Positions 18,352-26,749 of a stretch of DNA of 64,000 nt are shown one piece after another. This DNA is from Meiothermus sp. GTDB lineage: Bacteria; Deinococcota; Deinococci; Deinococcales; Thermaceae. The notes beneath the pieces were generated by a model. It saw only the letters and a program-made list of their open reading frames with translations, was not told the origin of the DNA and did no database searches. Within the stretch, counting starts at the first letter, position 1; the number at the start of each line of letters is the position of its first letter. The translations under genes and the position numbers were made by a program. Where the stretch lies: contig NZ_BPIM01000001.1 of the NCBI RefSeq assembly GCF_026004115.1, positions 434,001 to 498,000 on the forward strand, written 5' to 3'.

Positions 18352-20415
18352 CTACTTCTTGTTACCGCCGGTATCGTACTTCAGCACGAAGATGTCCTCC
18401 GGGCCTCCCAGGTTGGTATAGCCATCGAAGGCCCCCGCCGTGTGACCGGTGATGTAGAGATCGCTACCGCGCAGGGTAACCGCCAGGGCGATTTCATCTT
18501 GCGGACTGCCTTCCTGCCGGTTCCAGCCCTTGGTGCCGTTGGCCAGGTACTGCAGCACGAAGACATCCTTACCGCCCTTGTGGGTCTCGGTGCCGTCAAT
18601 CGAGACGTTCACATCGCCCACAATGTACACATTGCCGCTGGCGTCGGCGGCCATGCCGTAGGGGTTGATCTGGGCCGGGTCGGTGGGGCTATACTGCTTA
18701 CGCCAGTCCTCGATACCGTTGCCGGCAAACTTGATTACAAACAGATCGGTGCCGCCGTTATAGCTAAAGCCCCCCTCGAACATTCCTGTCACGTAACCCG
18801 CTACATAGACATCCGAGCCCACCACGGCCAGCGCATTGGCCGAGTCGCCGAAGGCTGTACCGAACTGATTGAGCCACTGCTGGGTACCGCCGGCGCTGTA
18901 CTTGGCCGCAAAGGCATCGGTCTGGCCCTGGTGGGTTTTGCCGGGCAGAGCCCCAGCAGCAAAACCGGCCACGTAGACATCCCCGCTCGCATCCACGCCC
19001 ATGGCCGTGATCTGGTCGTTGGCGCTGGAGCCGAACTGAACCGCCCAGCTAAAGTTAAGGTCTGTGTCGTACTTATAAAGCGCCGCGTCAGAACCGCCCG
19101 CGTTGGTACCCCCTGGAACGATTCCGTTGGTATAGCCACCCAGGTAAAGGGTGGTTCCGCTCACCGCCACCGCATTTAGACCGTTTTCTGAAGACGTGTT
19201 CTGGTCGAGCTTGATGGAGTCAATTCGGTTGCCATTCGGCCCCAGTTTGAGCACAAAGCCTTTGAAGGCGTTGCTGGCCGAGACATAGGCGCTACCCACC
19301 ACGTAAATGTTGCCGTCAGCATCGGTGGCCACCCCTTTAGCCGAAGACTCTACATTAGGTAAGGTGTTGGGGTCGCCCACCGTAAACTGTTTGAGCCAGA
19401 GGCGGGTGCCGTTGGGGTCGTATTTGGCTACCACCACGTCGGGGAAGCGGCTGTTGAGCTGGCCCAGCTCACCCAGCAACTCCCTGGAAAGGCCCGCCAC
19501 AATCACGTTGCCGCTGGCATCGGTGGTGATGGCCGTGCCCTTGTCGGTGCCCGTGCTGGCCAGCCACTTGGTGTAAGGGCTGCACTCGACCTCGATGTTG
19601 CTAACGGCCGCACCGGCTACGGTCACGTTGGGGTTGGTAACGTTGCAGGTTTGGTCCGGGCTGCTGGGCTGGGTCTGCACGCTTACCGTGTAGGTGCCGT
19701 CGGGCAGGGGCGTATCGAAGGTGAAGCTCCCACTGGCACTGATGGTCTTGGTCTGCGCGCCGATGGCCAGCACCAGGCCCGACCCATTCAGGTAGCGCAC
19801 CGTGCCGCCAACCGCGAAGGTAGGCACTGGGTTCACGGTGAAGGTGGCGGTGCCGCTCTTGCCCCCCGCGCTGGCGGTGATGGTGGCCGTGCCAACCGCT
19901 ACCGCAGTGGCCAGGCCGCTGCTATTCACCGTGGCCACGCCATCATCGCTCGAGGTCCAGGTGAAAGTGACGCCGGAAATGGTGTTGCCCCCGGCATCCT
20001 TGGCCACCGCCGTGAACTGCTGGGTATGGCCCACCTGCTTGGTGGCCGTGGTGGGGCTCACCTCGATGGTTTCGATGGCGGGTGGAGGCGGGATCTGCAC
20101 GGTCAGGGTGGCGGTGCCGCTCTTGCCCCCCGCGCTGGCGGTGATGGTGGCCGTGCCAACCGCTACCGCAGTGGCCAGGCCGCTGCTATTCACCGTAGCC
20201 ACGCTGGGGTTGCTCGTGGTCCAGGTGAAAGTGACGCCGGAAATAGTGTTGCCCCCGGCATCCTTGGCCACCGCCGTGAACTGCTGGGTATGGCCCACCT
20301 GCTTGGTGGCCGTGGTGGGGCTCACCTCGATGGTGCTGATGGTCGGCGCACCACCCCCACCGCACGCAGCGAGGAACAGGGCTGCAAAGAGTAGTAGTAA
20401 CCAGCGATATGTCAT
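18352..20415 (-). CDS. Lipoprotein with two Big2 domains and a beta-propeller (SBBP-type repeats)
   Basis: The protein has 687 residues. The N-terminus MTYRWLLLLFAALFLAAC is a lipoprotein signal with lipobox LAAC followed by glycines. Two nearly identical Big2 domains (about 27-106 and 115-194, each with VGHTQQFTAVAKDAGGNT) precede a carboxypeptidase-regulatory-like domain (about 200-285). The rest is a run of SBBP-like propeller blades (DASGNVIVAG, DADGNIYVVG, DASGDVYVAG). These are extracellular binding folds, without visible catalytic residues. AAAGGAGG precedes the ATG. It has its own promoter and terminator, so it is a single-gene unit inside the polysaccharide locus. A surface-anchoring or glycan-binding role is inferred. 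Confidence 0.85.
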   Translation of the reverse strand: MTYRWLLLLFAALFLAACGGGGAPTISTIEVSPTTATKQVGHTQQFTAVAKDAGGNTISGVTFTWTTSNPSVATVNSSGLATAVAVGTATITASAGGKSGTATLTVQIPPPPAIETIEVSPTTATKQVGHTQQFTAVAKDAGGNTISGVTFTWTSSDDGVATVNSSGLATAVAVGTATITASAGGKSGTATFTVNPVPTFAVGGTVRYLNGSGLVLAIGAQTKTISASGSFTFDTPLPDGTYTVSVQTQPSSPDQTCNVTNPNVTVAGAAVSNIEVECSPYTKWLASTGTDKGTAITTDASGNVIVAGLSRELLGELGQLNSRFPDVVVAKYDPNGTRLWLKQFTVGDPNTLPNVESSAKGVATDADGNIYVVGSAYVSASNAFKGFVLKLGPNGNRIDSIKLDQNTSSENGLNAVAVSGTTLYLGGYTNGIVPGGTNAGGSDAALYKYDTDLNFSWAVQFGSSANDQITAMGVDASGDVYVAGFAAGALPGKTHQGQTDAFAAKYSAGGTQQWLNQFGTAFGDSANALAVVGSDVYVAGYVTGMFEGGFSYNGGTDLFVIKFAGNGIEDWRKQYSPTDPAQINPYGMAADASGNVYIVGDVNVSIDGTETHKGGKDVFVLQYLANGTKGWNRQEGSPQDEIALAVTLRGSDLYITGHTAGAFDGYTNLGGPEDIFVLKYDTGGNKK
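19843..20334 (-). repeat. Tandem near-identical 228-bp units encoding the Big2 domains
   Basis: Units 19843-20070 and 20107-20334 (period 264 bases) differ only at about a dozen bases, most of them clustered where TTSNPS in one domain becomes TSSDDG in the other. This implies recent duplication or ongoing conversion within the gene. Confidence 0.9.
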
Positions 20416-20461
20416 CCAGTACCTCCTTTGGATTGGGATCTATGGAGATCCTACGAGTCTG

Positions 20462-20489
20462 AGTGTAGTCGGGGGATGGAGTTTTGCAA
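20462..20489 (-). promoter_or_regulatory. Promoter of the Big2/propeller lipoprotein gene
   Basis: On the minus strand TTGCAA (20484-20489), a 16-base spacer and TACACT (20462-20467) form a sigma-A-like promoter about 40 bases before the ribosome site and ATG 20415. Confidence 0.55.
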
Positions 20490-20817
20490 CACTCAAATGC
20501 ACCTACGAAACGAGCATAACCAGGCGCTTTAACGGGTTTGGCCCACTCAACCGCCGGCCCCGGCTGCGGGCCGGTTTGGCCACAGACACAGCGCCCCGGG
20601 TTTCCTTGCTAGAAAGGGCTCGAGGCCCCCGATAAGCCAATCCAGTGGTTATGGGCTAGATAACGGTTCCTTAACGCTGGCGTTTACACGGCTTACCGAG
20701 CGGCTGATTTCTCTGGAAAAGAGAATATTCTCTCCCCAACAGCTTAAAACCTTTGCACTATCCCACGCCGCGGGGCCTCTACCCACCGCCTGTGGTTGCC
20801 AAATTACGTTCAAAAGC
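20490..20817. other. Gene-free stretch with palindromes
   Basis: No gene is seen between the end of the NodB-like gene and the lipoprotein promoter. It contains a perfect 14-base palindrome AGAGAATATTCTCT at 20720-20733 and a GC-rich inverted repeat around 20550-20578 (AACCG ... CGGTT with GGCCC/GGGCC inside). Either could end the glycosyltransferase operon or bind a dimeric regulator. No T-run marks a clear terminator. Confidence 0.4.
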
Positions 20818-21672
20818 CTAGCCGGGCAGCCTAAGGCGGTAGTCCAGCGCTTCCCAAACCCGCCGGAGGTTGTCTGAAGCGTTCACCGGAATGTTGGCCC
20901 GCCAGTGGCGGGGGTGCAGCAAGACCTCGATTACCGGCTGCCGGGATTCCAGCGCGGCCAGGGGGTTGCCGTCCAGCCAAAACGTAGGGTAGGGGCCATC
21001 GGAGTAGCGCTGGGTATAGTGTTGCTGCAGCGCCGCGTCGTAGGCCTCGAGCTCGATACCCAGCGCCTCGCGCAGGGCCGGGTCTTGCAATAGCTCGAGG
21101 TTAATCACACCCAGCCTGCGGTTAAGCCAGTCGCCATGCGAGGCCACCGTGTGCAAGGGCAGGCCGGTCTGCATCTTCACCCGGCGGTAGTTATCGGCGA
21201 ACAACGCCCGTATAGCGGGCATGTGCGCTTCGACCTCGGCGCGGCTACGCAGGCGATAACGCTTGGCATAGACCGCCAGCTCCTCGTAGTGGTAGCTGGC
21301 TTCGCTGCCCGCTTCGTGAATGGCTTGCATTAAGCGAACATCCAGGGTCGAGAGGCGAAAATAAAAAGTACCCCTTACCCCCAGATCGCGCAGCAACTGC
21401 CACAAAGCCCTGGTCGTAGGCAGGTCGGTATCAATATCCAGGCGCAGCACCAGGTGCAGGCCGGGTCTGGGGCCCCCGGCTTTGATTTGTTCCCAGAAAG
21501 AAGCAATCGAGTGCACCTCGTAGCCCAAAGACAGGGCCCGCTCGAGCAACAAGCGCAGCTCGCCCGTGCGGTCTGGCAGCATAAAGTCGGAGTACAAACG
21601 GTTCAAAACCGACCGCACAAAATGGCCATTGCCCTCAGGGCTTTGCGAGTTGTTTGGCTTCAGTATGCGCAT
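20818..21672 (-). CDS. Polysaccharide-deacetylase-like (NodB fold) protein
   Basis: The protein has 284 residues. LVLRLDIDTDLP resembles the NodB catalytic-aspartate motif, GTFYFRL the second strand, SYHYEEL a metal-histidine region and TVASHGDW a further conserved loop; VLLHPRHW near the end resembles the last NodB motif. The order fits the fold, although motif 2 is not the classic HSxxH, so metal binding needs proof. It has no signal peptide, so it may act in the cytoplasm. It follows the GT4 gene by 21 bases and is the last gene of a wzx-wzy-GT unit. Confidence 0.7.
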   Translation of the reverse strand: MRILKPNNSQSPEGNGHFVRSVLNRLYSDFMLPDRTGELRLLLERALSLGYEVHSIASFWEQIKAGGPRPGLHLVLRLDIDTDLPTTRALWQLLRDLGVRGTFYFRLSTLDVRLMQAIHEAGSEASYHYEELAVYAKRYRLRSRAEVEAHMPAIRALFADNYRRVKMQTGLPLHTVASHGDWLNRRLGVINLELLQDPALREALGIELEAYDAALQQHYTQRYSDGPYPTFWLDGNPLAALESRQPVIEVLLHPRHWRANIPVNASDNLRRVWEALDYRLRLPG

Positions 21673-21693
21673 TTCAGAAAGGCCCTCCCCACA

Positions 21694-22866
21694 TCACGAA
21701 AGCGGTTCCTTGCTGAGAAGTTGTTGGTAGAAGCGCAGGAGTGTTCGCGCGTTTTGCGCTGCGTCGTAGTGCTCATACACATGGGCTTGCAGTCGTTCGG
21801 CCCGGGCGCGGGCTTCCTGGGGATTTTTGCGCAGTTCGTTCAGGGCCTTGATTATGGCCTCTGGACTTACCTCCTCGAGGGGAAATCCGGTCTGCTGGTT
21901 GATCAGTTCAGGCGTACCGCCGTACTGGCTGGCAATCACCGGCAGACCCGCCGCACCCGCTTCAACCACAACCGTGGGCAGACCTTCACGGTAGGATGGA
22001 AGAATAAAGGCATCGACAGCGGCCATATAGGTTCGCACCAGGCTGTTGGGTTGCTGACCCAACACCACCACCGAGGTACGCGAAGCGCTGACCAGGGTCT
22101 CGCGCAATGGCCCGTCTCCAATAAAAACCGCCATCAGGCTCTCGTCGTCGAGCAAGTGCAGGGCTTGAGCAAGTTCCGACACACCTTTGTACTTCCAAAG
22201 CATTCCTACGAACAAAAGCACAAAGCGGTCCTGTGGTAGCCCAAGCTGGTCGCGAAGGGTGCTTTTGTCGGGCCTGGCCTGCAGGGGGGAAAGACGCAGA
22301 CCCACCCGGTGGGTCAGCACCGGGCGCTGGGTCAGGGCCTGGGTTCGCTGGCGGATGGCCTCGCTTACCGCAAGAATCAGGTCGGCCTGGGCCAGCACCT
22401 GCCGGAAATAGCGCATGTAGCGCGGGTTCTGGTAGGGGTAGGTGTTGGCGTCGTCGCCGTGCAGGGTTACGACCAGGGGTTTGCGCCAGCGGCGCTTAAG
22501 ATGAAGACCCAGGGTGCCCTCGGGGTGGGCAAAATGCGCATGTACCAGGTCATATTTGGCGAGATCGTCAGGCAGGGTGGGGGCTTTGAGCAGGTGGGGC
22601 CAGCCCCAGAGATTCTCACCGGGAACCGCCAGATACCGCGGACGGTAGACCCTGGTTCCTTCTACCTCGTACTGGGCAGGAATCTGGGCGTAGCTCCGCC
22701 AGGCCGGTTTCAAGCGGCCCATACCGGGCAACACCAGGGGCAGTGGGGCGTGCACCTCTATCTGAAGGCCCAAACGCTGCAACTCCAGGGCCTGGGTTTG
22801 TACAAAGATACAGGCCGAGGGGTGTACTGCCGAGGGAAAGTCAGGGCTTAGGAGCAGTAGACGCAT
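21694..22866 (-). CDS. GT4-family glycosyltransferase
   Basis: This 390-residue GT-B enzyme begins MRLLLLSPDFPSAVHPSACIF. It has VVTLHGDDANTYPY in the N-terminal domain, the nucleotide-binding LLFVGMLWKYKGVSEL, and the donor-site E-x7-E region SYREGLPTVVVEAGAAGLPV. Retaining GT4 enzymes add hexoses, mannose or related sugars to lipid-linked acceptors on the inner membrane face. ATG 22866 is behind GAGGCACC and overlaps the end of the polymerase gene by 26 bases, showing tight coupling. Confidence 0.92.
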   Translation of the reverse strand: MRLLLLSPDFPSAVHPSACIFVQTQALELQRLGLQIEVHAPLPLVLPGMGRLKPAWRSYAQIPAQYEVEGTRVYRPRYLAVPGENLWGWPHLLKAPTLPDDLAKYDLVHAHFAHPEGTLGLHLKRRWRKPLVVTLHGDDANTYPYQNPRYMRYFRQVLAQADLILAVSEAIRQRTQALTQRPVLTHRVGLRLSPLQARPDKSTLRDQLGLPQDRFVLLFVGMLWKYKGVSELAQALHLLDDESLMAVFIGDGPLRETLVSASRTSVVVLGQQPNSLVRTYMAAVDAFILPSYREGLPTVVVEAGAAGLPVIASQYGGTPELINQQTGFPLEEVSPEAIIKALNELRKNPQEARARAERLQAHVYEHYDAAQNARTLLRFYQQLLSKEPLS

Positions 22867-24124
22867 AGGTGCCTCGAAACATCATGGAAAGTCCGTGCAA
22901 GAGCGCTATAGTTAGCCACAGGTATTTACGTTCAAGAATGCCCAGAAATGCGCCCTGAATCAGGTAAGCCAGAAGGCAGGCTTTTAATATAAGGATCAGG
23001 TCAGGGTGAACCGACTGCCTCAGGCTCACCCGAAGCAAAACCCACATCCAGGCCAGAAATATCCCCAGCCCAACCAGGCCAATCTCGGAAACGAGCTCGA
23101 GGTAGATGTTGTGGGCCCCCCGGCCATCGGTAATGTAGTAGGTGTCAATGGACTCGAGGGCCGATTCGGTCGCGGCCCCTAGATCAAACAGCGAGGTGAA
23201 GGTTCCGTAACCATGCCCAATGAAGAGGTTCTGTTGCGCGATATGCCAACCCACCGTCCAGATGGCCGTGCGGCCCGCACCCCCATCTTCCGCCGCCGAG
23301 GTTACCCGGGTAGCTAAAAACTGGTTCACTGCCGGTAGCTGGTACAGTGCCACAAAAGAGAGTGCGAGCATCAGGCTTATGGATAGCATTCGCTGCCAGC
23401 CCAGGCGTGGCAATATGACCAAAAACAGGGTAACTATAATGGCCACCCAGGCGCTGCGAGTACCCGATAGCACCACCGCCAGGGTACAGGCCGCAAAGCA
23501 GGCCAGGCTGTACCAGCGCATCCATGGGCTTTTCGCTGCTAGCCACAAACCCACCGCCACCAGCGAACCCAGCAAAACGATAGCGGCAAAGTCGGCTGCA
23601 TCTGCTGAGCCCGCAAAGCTGGATCGGCTCGAGGGGTTGCGCAGGTAGTTAGAGATACCTTGAAAAGCTGCAATCAAAGCCCCTAAAGAGTAAGAAAACA
23701 GGAGGGGTTGAAGAGTTTTGGGGCGTGCCATAATAAAAAAGGCTATGGCCAAAGCCCCTATGAGGTGCTGGGCCAGCGCCTGGAGCTTATCCCAGGTAGC
23801 CGAGGGATCTACCGACCAGAAGTAGCTCGCACACGCCCAGAACATTAGAAGTACAGCAAGTATCGAGATGCGCAAGCGGGGCACTTGCCGCCAGGTCAGC
23901 ACTAAAGCTGGAAACCAGGCAATTTTAGGGCGTCGAACCTGGAAGGCCAGGGCCAGCAAAAATAGTCCCAGGAGCCCTTTCGATAGGGTGAATACCCCCT
24001 CAATGGCAAATACGCCTTCCAGCGGCAAGCTGAACGTATACAAATACAGCAGGATTTGCGGAAAGGCCAGCCAGGCCCACAAAGGAAACATCAGGGTTGC
24101 TGTCACCGAGGCTACGGCCCTCAT
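22841..24124 (-). CDS. O-antigen polymerase/ligase-family membrane protein (Wzy-like)
   Basis: This 427-residue protein has about ten to twelve hydrophobic helices. ARPKTLQPLLFSYSLGALIA and VLSGTRSAWVAI mark the Wzy_C family region, and FIGHGYGTFTSLF with DGRGAHNIYLELVSEIGLVG is the large periplasmic loop with its conserved H-N-x-Y. The family polymerises or ligates lipid-linked repeat units in the periplasm. Its start overlaps the flippase stop (ATGA), and it is followed by a glycosyltransferase. With flippase and Wzz nearby, the polymerase role is more likely than the ligase role. Confidence 0.88.
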   Translation of the reverse strand: MRAVASVTATLMFPLWAWLAFPQILLYLYTFSLPLEGVFAIEGVFTLSKGLLGLFLLALAFQVRRPKIAWFPALVLTWRQVPRLRISILAVLLMFWACASYFWSVDPSATWDKLQALAQHLIGALAIAFFIMARPKTLQPLLFSYSLGALIAAFQGISNYLRNPSSRSSFAGSADAADFAAIVLLGSLVAVGLWLAAKSPWMRWYSLACFAACTLAVVLSGTRSAWVAIIVTLFLVILPRLGWQRMLSISLMLALSFVALYQLPAVNQFLATRVTSAAEDGGAGRTAIWTVGWHIAQQNLFIGHGYGTFTSLFDLGAATESALESIDTYYITDGRGAHNIYLELVSEIGLVGLGIFLAWMWVLLRVSLRQSVHPDLILILKACLLAYLIQGAFLGILERKYLWLTIALLHGLSMMFRGTYASTAPKP

Positions 24125-25560
24125 TCCAAACCTTCCCTTCGTATTTCAACAAAACTCCTCAGAAGCAGCAAAAAAACCACCAAAACCGCAGCACCCACCC
24201 ACCACCAGCCTTTCAGCCAGTAGCCCGCGCCCCATAGCAAAAGCAGGCCGAGCAGGTCGAACCAAACATACTTGCGCACCTTCAGCCAGAACCCCGGCCA
24301 GCTTGCCCCCGCTGCACGAAAAAAAAGCCCTATCGAGAGCAGGGCTACCAGCAGGCTGCTCAGGGCAAAAAGAACCACAGCCCAGTACATCTGCTGGGTG
24401 GTTACGCCCCAATAAATCGCCCCCATGCGCAGAAGCAGTTCGAAAATGGTAAAGGCCAGCAGCCCCCGCTGCCATTCGCGGATGGTTAGCAGGTTGGATA
24501 GGGGTTGGGCCACCATGGAAAAAAGCAAATAGGGGGCCAGTAGTTGCGCGTAGCGACCTGCTTCATCCCAATTGGCCCCAAAAACCAGCGGAAAGGCCAC
24601 AGGCGCCACCACCCACAAAGCCCCAAAAACGGGCAAACCCAGTGCAAACAGCACTGCAGCAGTCCGCTCGGTAAGCTGGGCCAGGGCCGGCGTGTCGCGC
24701 GCAGCAGCCGCCCTGGAAAAGAAGACCTGGCCAATGGACTGGGCAACCAGGGTAACCGGAATGGTGGTGATGCGGTAGCTGAGACTAAACTGGCCCATAG
24801 CCGCAGCACCAAAAAAAGCCGTTAGCACGATAAAAGGCAGATGAAAGCTGGCCGCGGTGAGCAATGCCGCGCCTGTGCCATAAATAAGGAAACTTCGGTA
24901 GCGATGCGCTACGCGGTAGAGAGACTGGACAGAGATGCCCTGAAGCGTCCGCGGCCACAAACGCACCAGCGCATGTACGCCCCCCAAACGTCCCAGGACA
25001 TCGCCCAGGATTAGCCCCCCTGCACCCGGGGAAAAAAGACCTGGTAGCACCTGGCCGAGCGCCTGCCACAAGCCCTGCTGAAACTTGGTCTGCGCCAGCA
25101 CACCGAACCGAGATAGCCGCAAAGCCCACATACTGCCAGCCTGCATCAGGGCTACGCAGGCCAATCCCAACAAAACCAGCCAGGCAAACCAGACCGGCAG
25201 CACGATGTTAAACCAACCGGAAAGCGCCTGTCTCAGCAAAATAAATGCCACGCCTATAAGCACACTCGAGCCCAATCCGAGCACGAGGGACAGCACCAGC
25301 AAGTTGCGGGCCTCGGTCTCTTCTTTGGGAAGCTGTATGGCCTGCTCGTACCGAAGGTTAAGCACCACCGCGGCCAGAGAAAGAATGGAGGTGTACAAGG
25401 CCAGTAAGCCAAAGTCTTCCGGGCGGTACATTCGCGTCAAGAGGGGCTGTACCAGGATCACCAGTCCCTGCCCCAGTATGGTACTGCTGGCCAGCAAAGC
25501 GGCGTTGCCAGCGAAAGAGGGTTGGGTCAACAGGCGCTTAATGCGGGTCATAGACAACAA
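24121..25560 (-). CDS. Wzx-like polysaccharide flippase
   Basis: This 479-residue polytopic protein of the MATE/MVF-like polysaccharide-transporter family has about 14 helices. The N-terminus (SFAGNAALLASSTILGQGLV, LLTRMYRPEDFGLLALYTS) is typical. It moves undecaprenyl-linked repeat units across the inner membrane. The start is TTG 25560, five bases after CGGAG; ATG 25551 is an alternative three codons later. It heads the minus-strand wzx-wzy-GT4-NodB unit and is divergent from the Wzz-like gene. Confidence 0.9.
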   Translation of the reverse strand: MLSMTRIKRLLTQPSFAGNAALLASSTILGQGLVILVQPLLTRMYRPEDFGLLALYTSILSLAAVVLNLRYEQAIQLPKEETEARNLLVLSLVLGLGSSVLIGVAFILLRQALSGWFNIVLPVWFAWLVLLGLACVALMQAGSMWALRLSRFGVLAQTKFQQGLWQALGQVLPGLFSPGAGGLILGDVLGRLGGVHALVRLWPRTLQGISVQSLYRVAHRYRSFLIYGTGAALLTAASFHLPFIVLTAFFGAAAMGQFSLSYRITTIPVTLVAQSIGQVFFSRAAAARDTPALAQLTERTAAVLFALGLPVFGALWVVAPVAFPLVFGANWDEAGRYAQLLAPYLLFSMVAQPLSNLLTIREWQRGLLAFTIFELLLRMGAIYWGVTTQQMYWAVVLFALSSLLVALLSIGLFFRAAGASWPGFWLKVRKYVWFDLLGLLLLWGAGYWLKGWWWVGAAVLVVFLLLLRSFVEIRREGLE

Positions 25561-25648
25561 CGGAACTCCGAGCCAGCTCGCTCCATCTCAGTTTTATGGT
25601 ACCTAGCAGAACCTATTTGGTCTGGTTTTATGCGTAACCTCGAGCGTT

Positions 25649-25673
25649 AACTTCACCATAGGATGGTTAAGTT
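25649..25673. promoter_or_regulatory. Inverted repeat in the wzx-wzz divergent region, possible operator
   Basis: AACTTCACC and GGTTAAGTT pair with one mismatch across seven bases. It lies between the divergent flippase and Wzz genes, 18 bases before the candidate Wzz -35 box, so it could control both. Confidence 0.4.
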
Positions 25674-25690
25674 GAGCAGCAAAAGTTCAT

Positions 25691-25719
25691 TTGCGATAGC
25701 TTTCCTGAAGTCTTATGGT
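25691..25719 (+). promoter_or_regulatory. Candidate promoter of the Wzz-like gene
   Basis: TTGCGA (25691), a 17-base spacer and TATGGT (25714) lie about 70 bases before ATG 25788. Confidence 0.45.
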
Positions 25720-25787
25720 TAGGCTAAAGAGCGCCTAGCTTTTGCGCTTGGGTCTTTCCCGGCCATTTGGGCCCACTGAGGACAAAC

Positions 25788-26573
25788 ATGAGAAGCATGA
25801 CCAGCATGACCGACTTTGACCGCTTGCTCCTTAGCTTTAGCCGCTATATGTGGGCGCTGCTCGGGCTGTCGGTAGGAATTGCGATCCTGGCCTACTTTTT
25901 AGTCACCGCTCAGCCTCGAGTCTACGAGGCCACCACCCGCCTGCTTTCCGCCAACCCGGTCGAGCTTAGCTCGAGCCTCAACACCCCTCAACTGCGGCCT
26001 TTAGCGGCCGCGGCCTATCGAGAGGCCGCTTACAGCACCCTGGTCGTAGAGGAAATGCACCGCCGCTTCCCGGGCGTTTTACCAAAAGAAGTAACCAAGA
26101 TACGGGAAAAAATGCGGATTCGCTCCATCGAAACGGTGGGCTCTACTTCGATTGTTTTTGTTTTGAGCGTGCGTGATAAAGACCCTCGCCAAGCAGCCGC
26201 CATGGCCAACGCCTGGGGCGAGGCTTTGCAAGCATGGGAAACCGCTTTAGTACGCGAAAATTTTAGGCGTGCCAGCGCTTCCCTGGAAAGCCGGCTGCGC
26301 TGGGTAGATAACCAGCTCAGCCAGGCGAGTAACCGAACCGACCTGGCGGGCCTACGCGAACTGCGCGCGACCATTGAACGCGACCTGGGCATTGTGCGCT
26401 CGTTGGAAAACAGCGCCAGCGGCCAGCTCTCAATGCTCTCAAAAGCAGAAGTGCCCACCGATGCCATCTGGCCCAGACCCCTTCTGACAGCAGGCATTGC
26501 CGCGGTAACCATTCTATTGCTGGGCTTTGTGCTCCTGGCTGTCCGCGACCGCTTATTCGGGCCACAGGGCTAG
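25788..26573 (+). CDS. Wzz-like polysaccharide chain-length regulator
   Basis: The protein has about 261 residues. One transmembrane helix near the N-terminus (MWALLGLSVGIAILAYFLVTA) and one near the C-terminus (LLTAGIAAVTILLLGFVLLAV) frame a periplasmic, largely helical domain with coiled-coil character (RRASASLESRLRWVDNQLS, ELRATIERDLGIVRSLEN). Wzz proteins set the modal length made by Wzy. The C-terminus ends soon after the second helix, so no tyrosine-kinase domain is fused and none is encoded nearby. ATG 25788 follows GAGGA by five bases. Proline-rich PxxP before the second helix is modest (TDAIWPRP). Confidence 0.82.
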   Translation: MRSMTSMTDFDRLLLSFSRYMWALLGLSVGIAILAYFLVTAQPRVYEATTRLLSANPVELSSSLNTPQLRPLAAAAYREAAYSTLVVEEMHRRFPGVLPKEVTKIREKMRIRSIETVGSTSIVFVLSVRDKDPRQAAAMANAWGEALQAWETALVRENFRRASASLESRLRWVDNQLSQASNRTDLAGLRELRATIERDLGIVRSLENSASGQLSMLSKAEVPTDAIWPRPLLTAGIAAVTILLLGFVLLAVRDRLFGPQG

Positions 26574-26749
26574 CGCCGCATAATATACGGCCTGCTTTTT
26601 GCCGGCCTCAAGATGATACTCCCTAAGCTGCAGGGGTTCTATACAACTCGAGAGCACTCCTATAGCATGACCTTATATCGCCTGCTTGCACCTGCCAGCG
26701 CTTGTGTCACGCCAGCTCGATATAACCTTATTTTCTATATTCCAAACCT

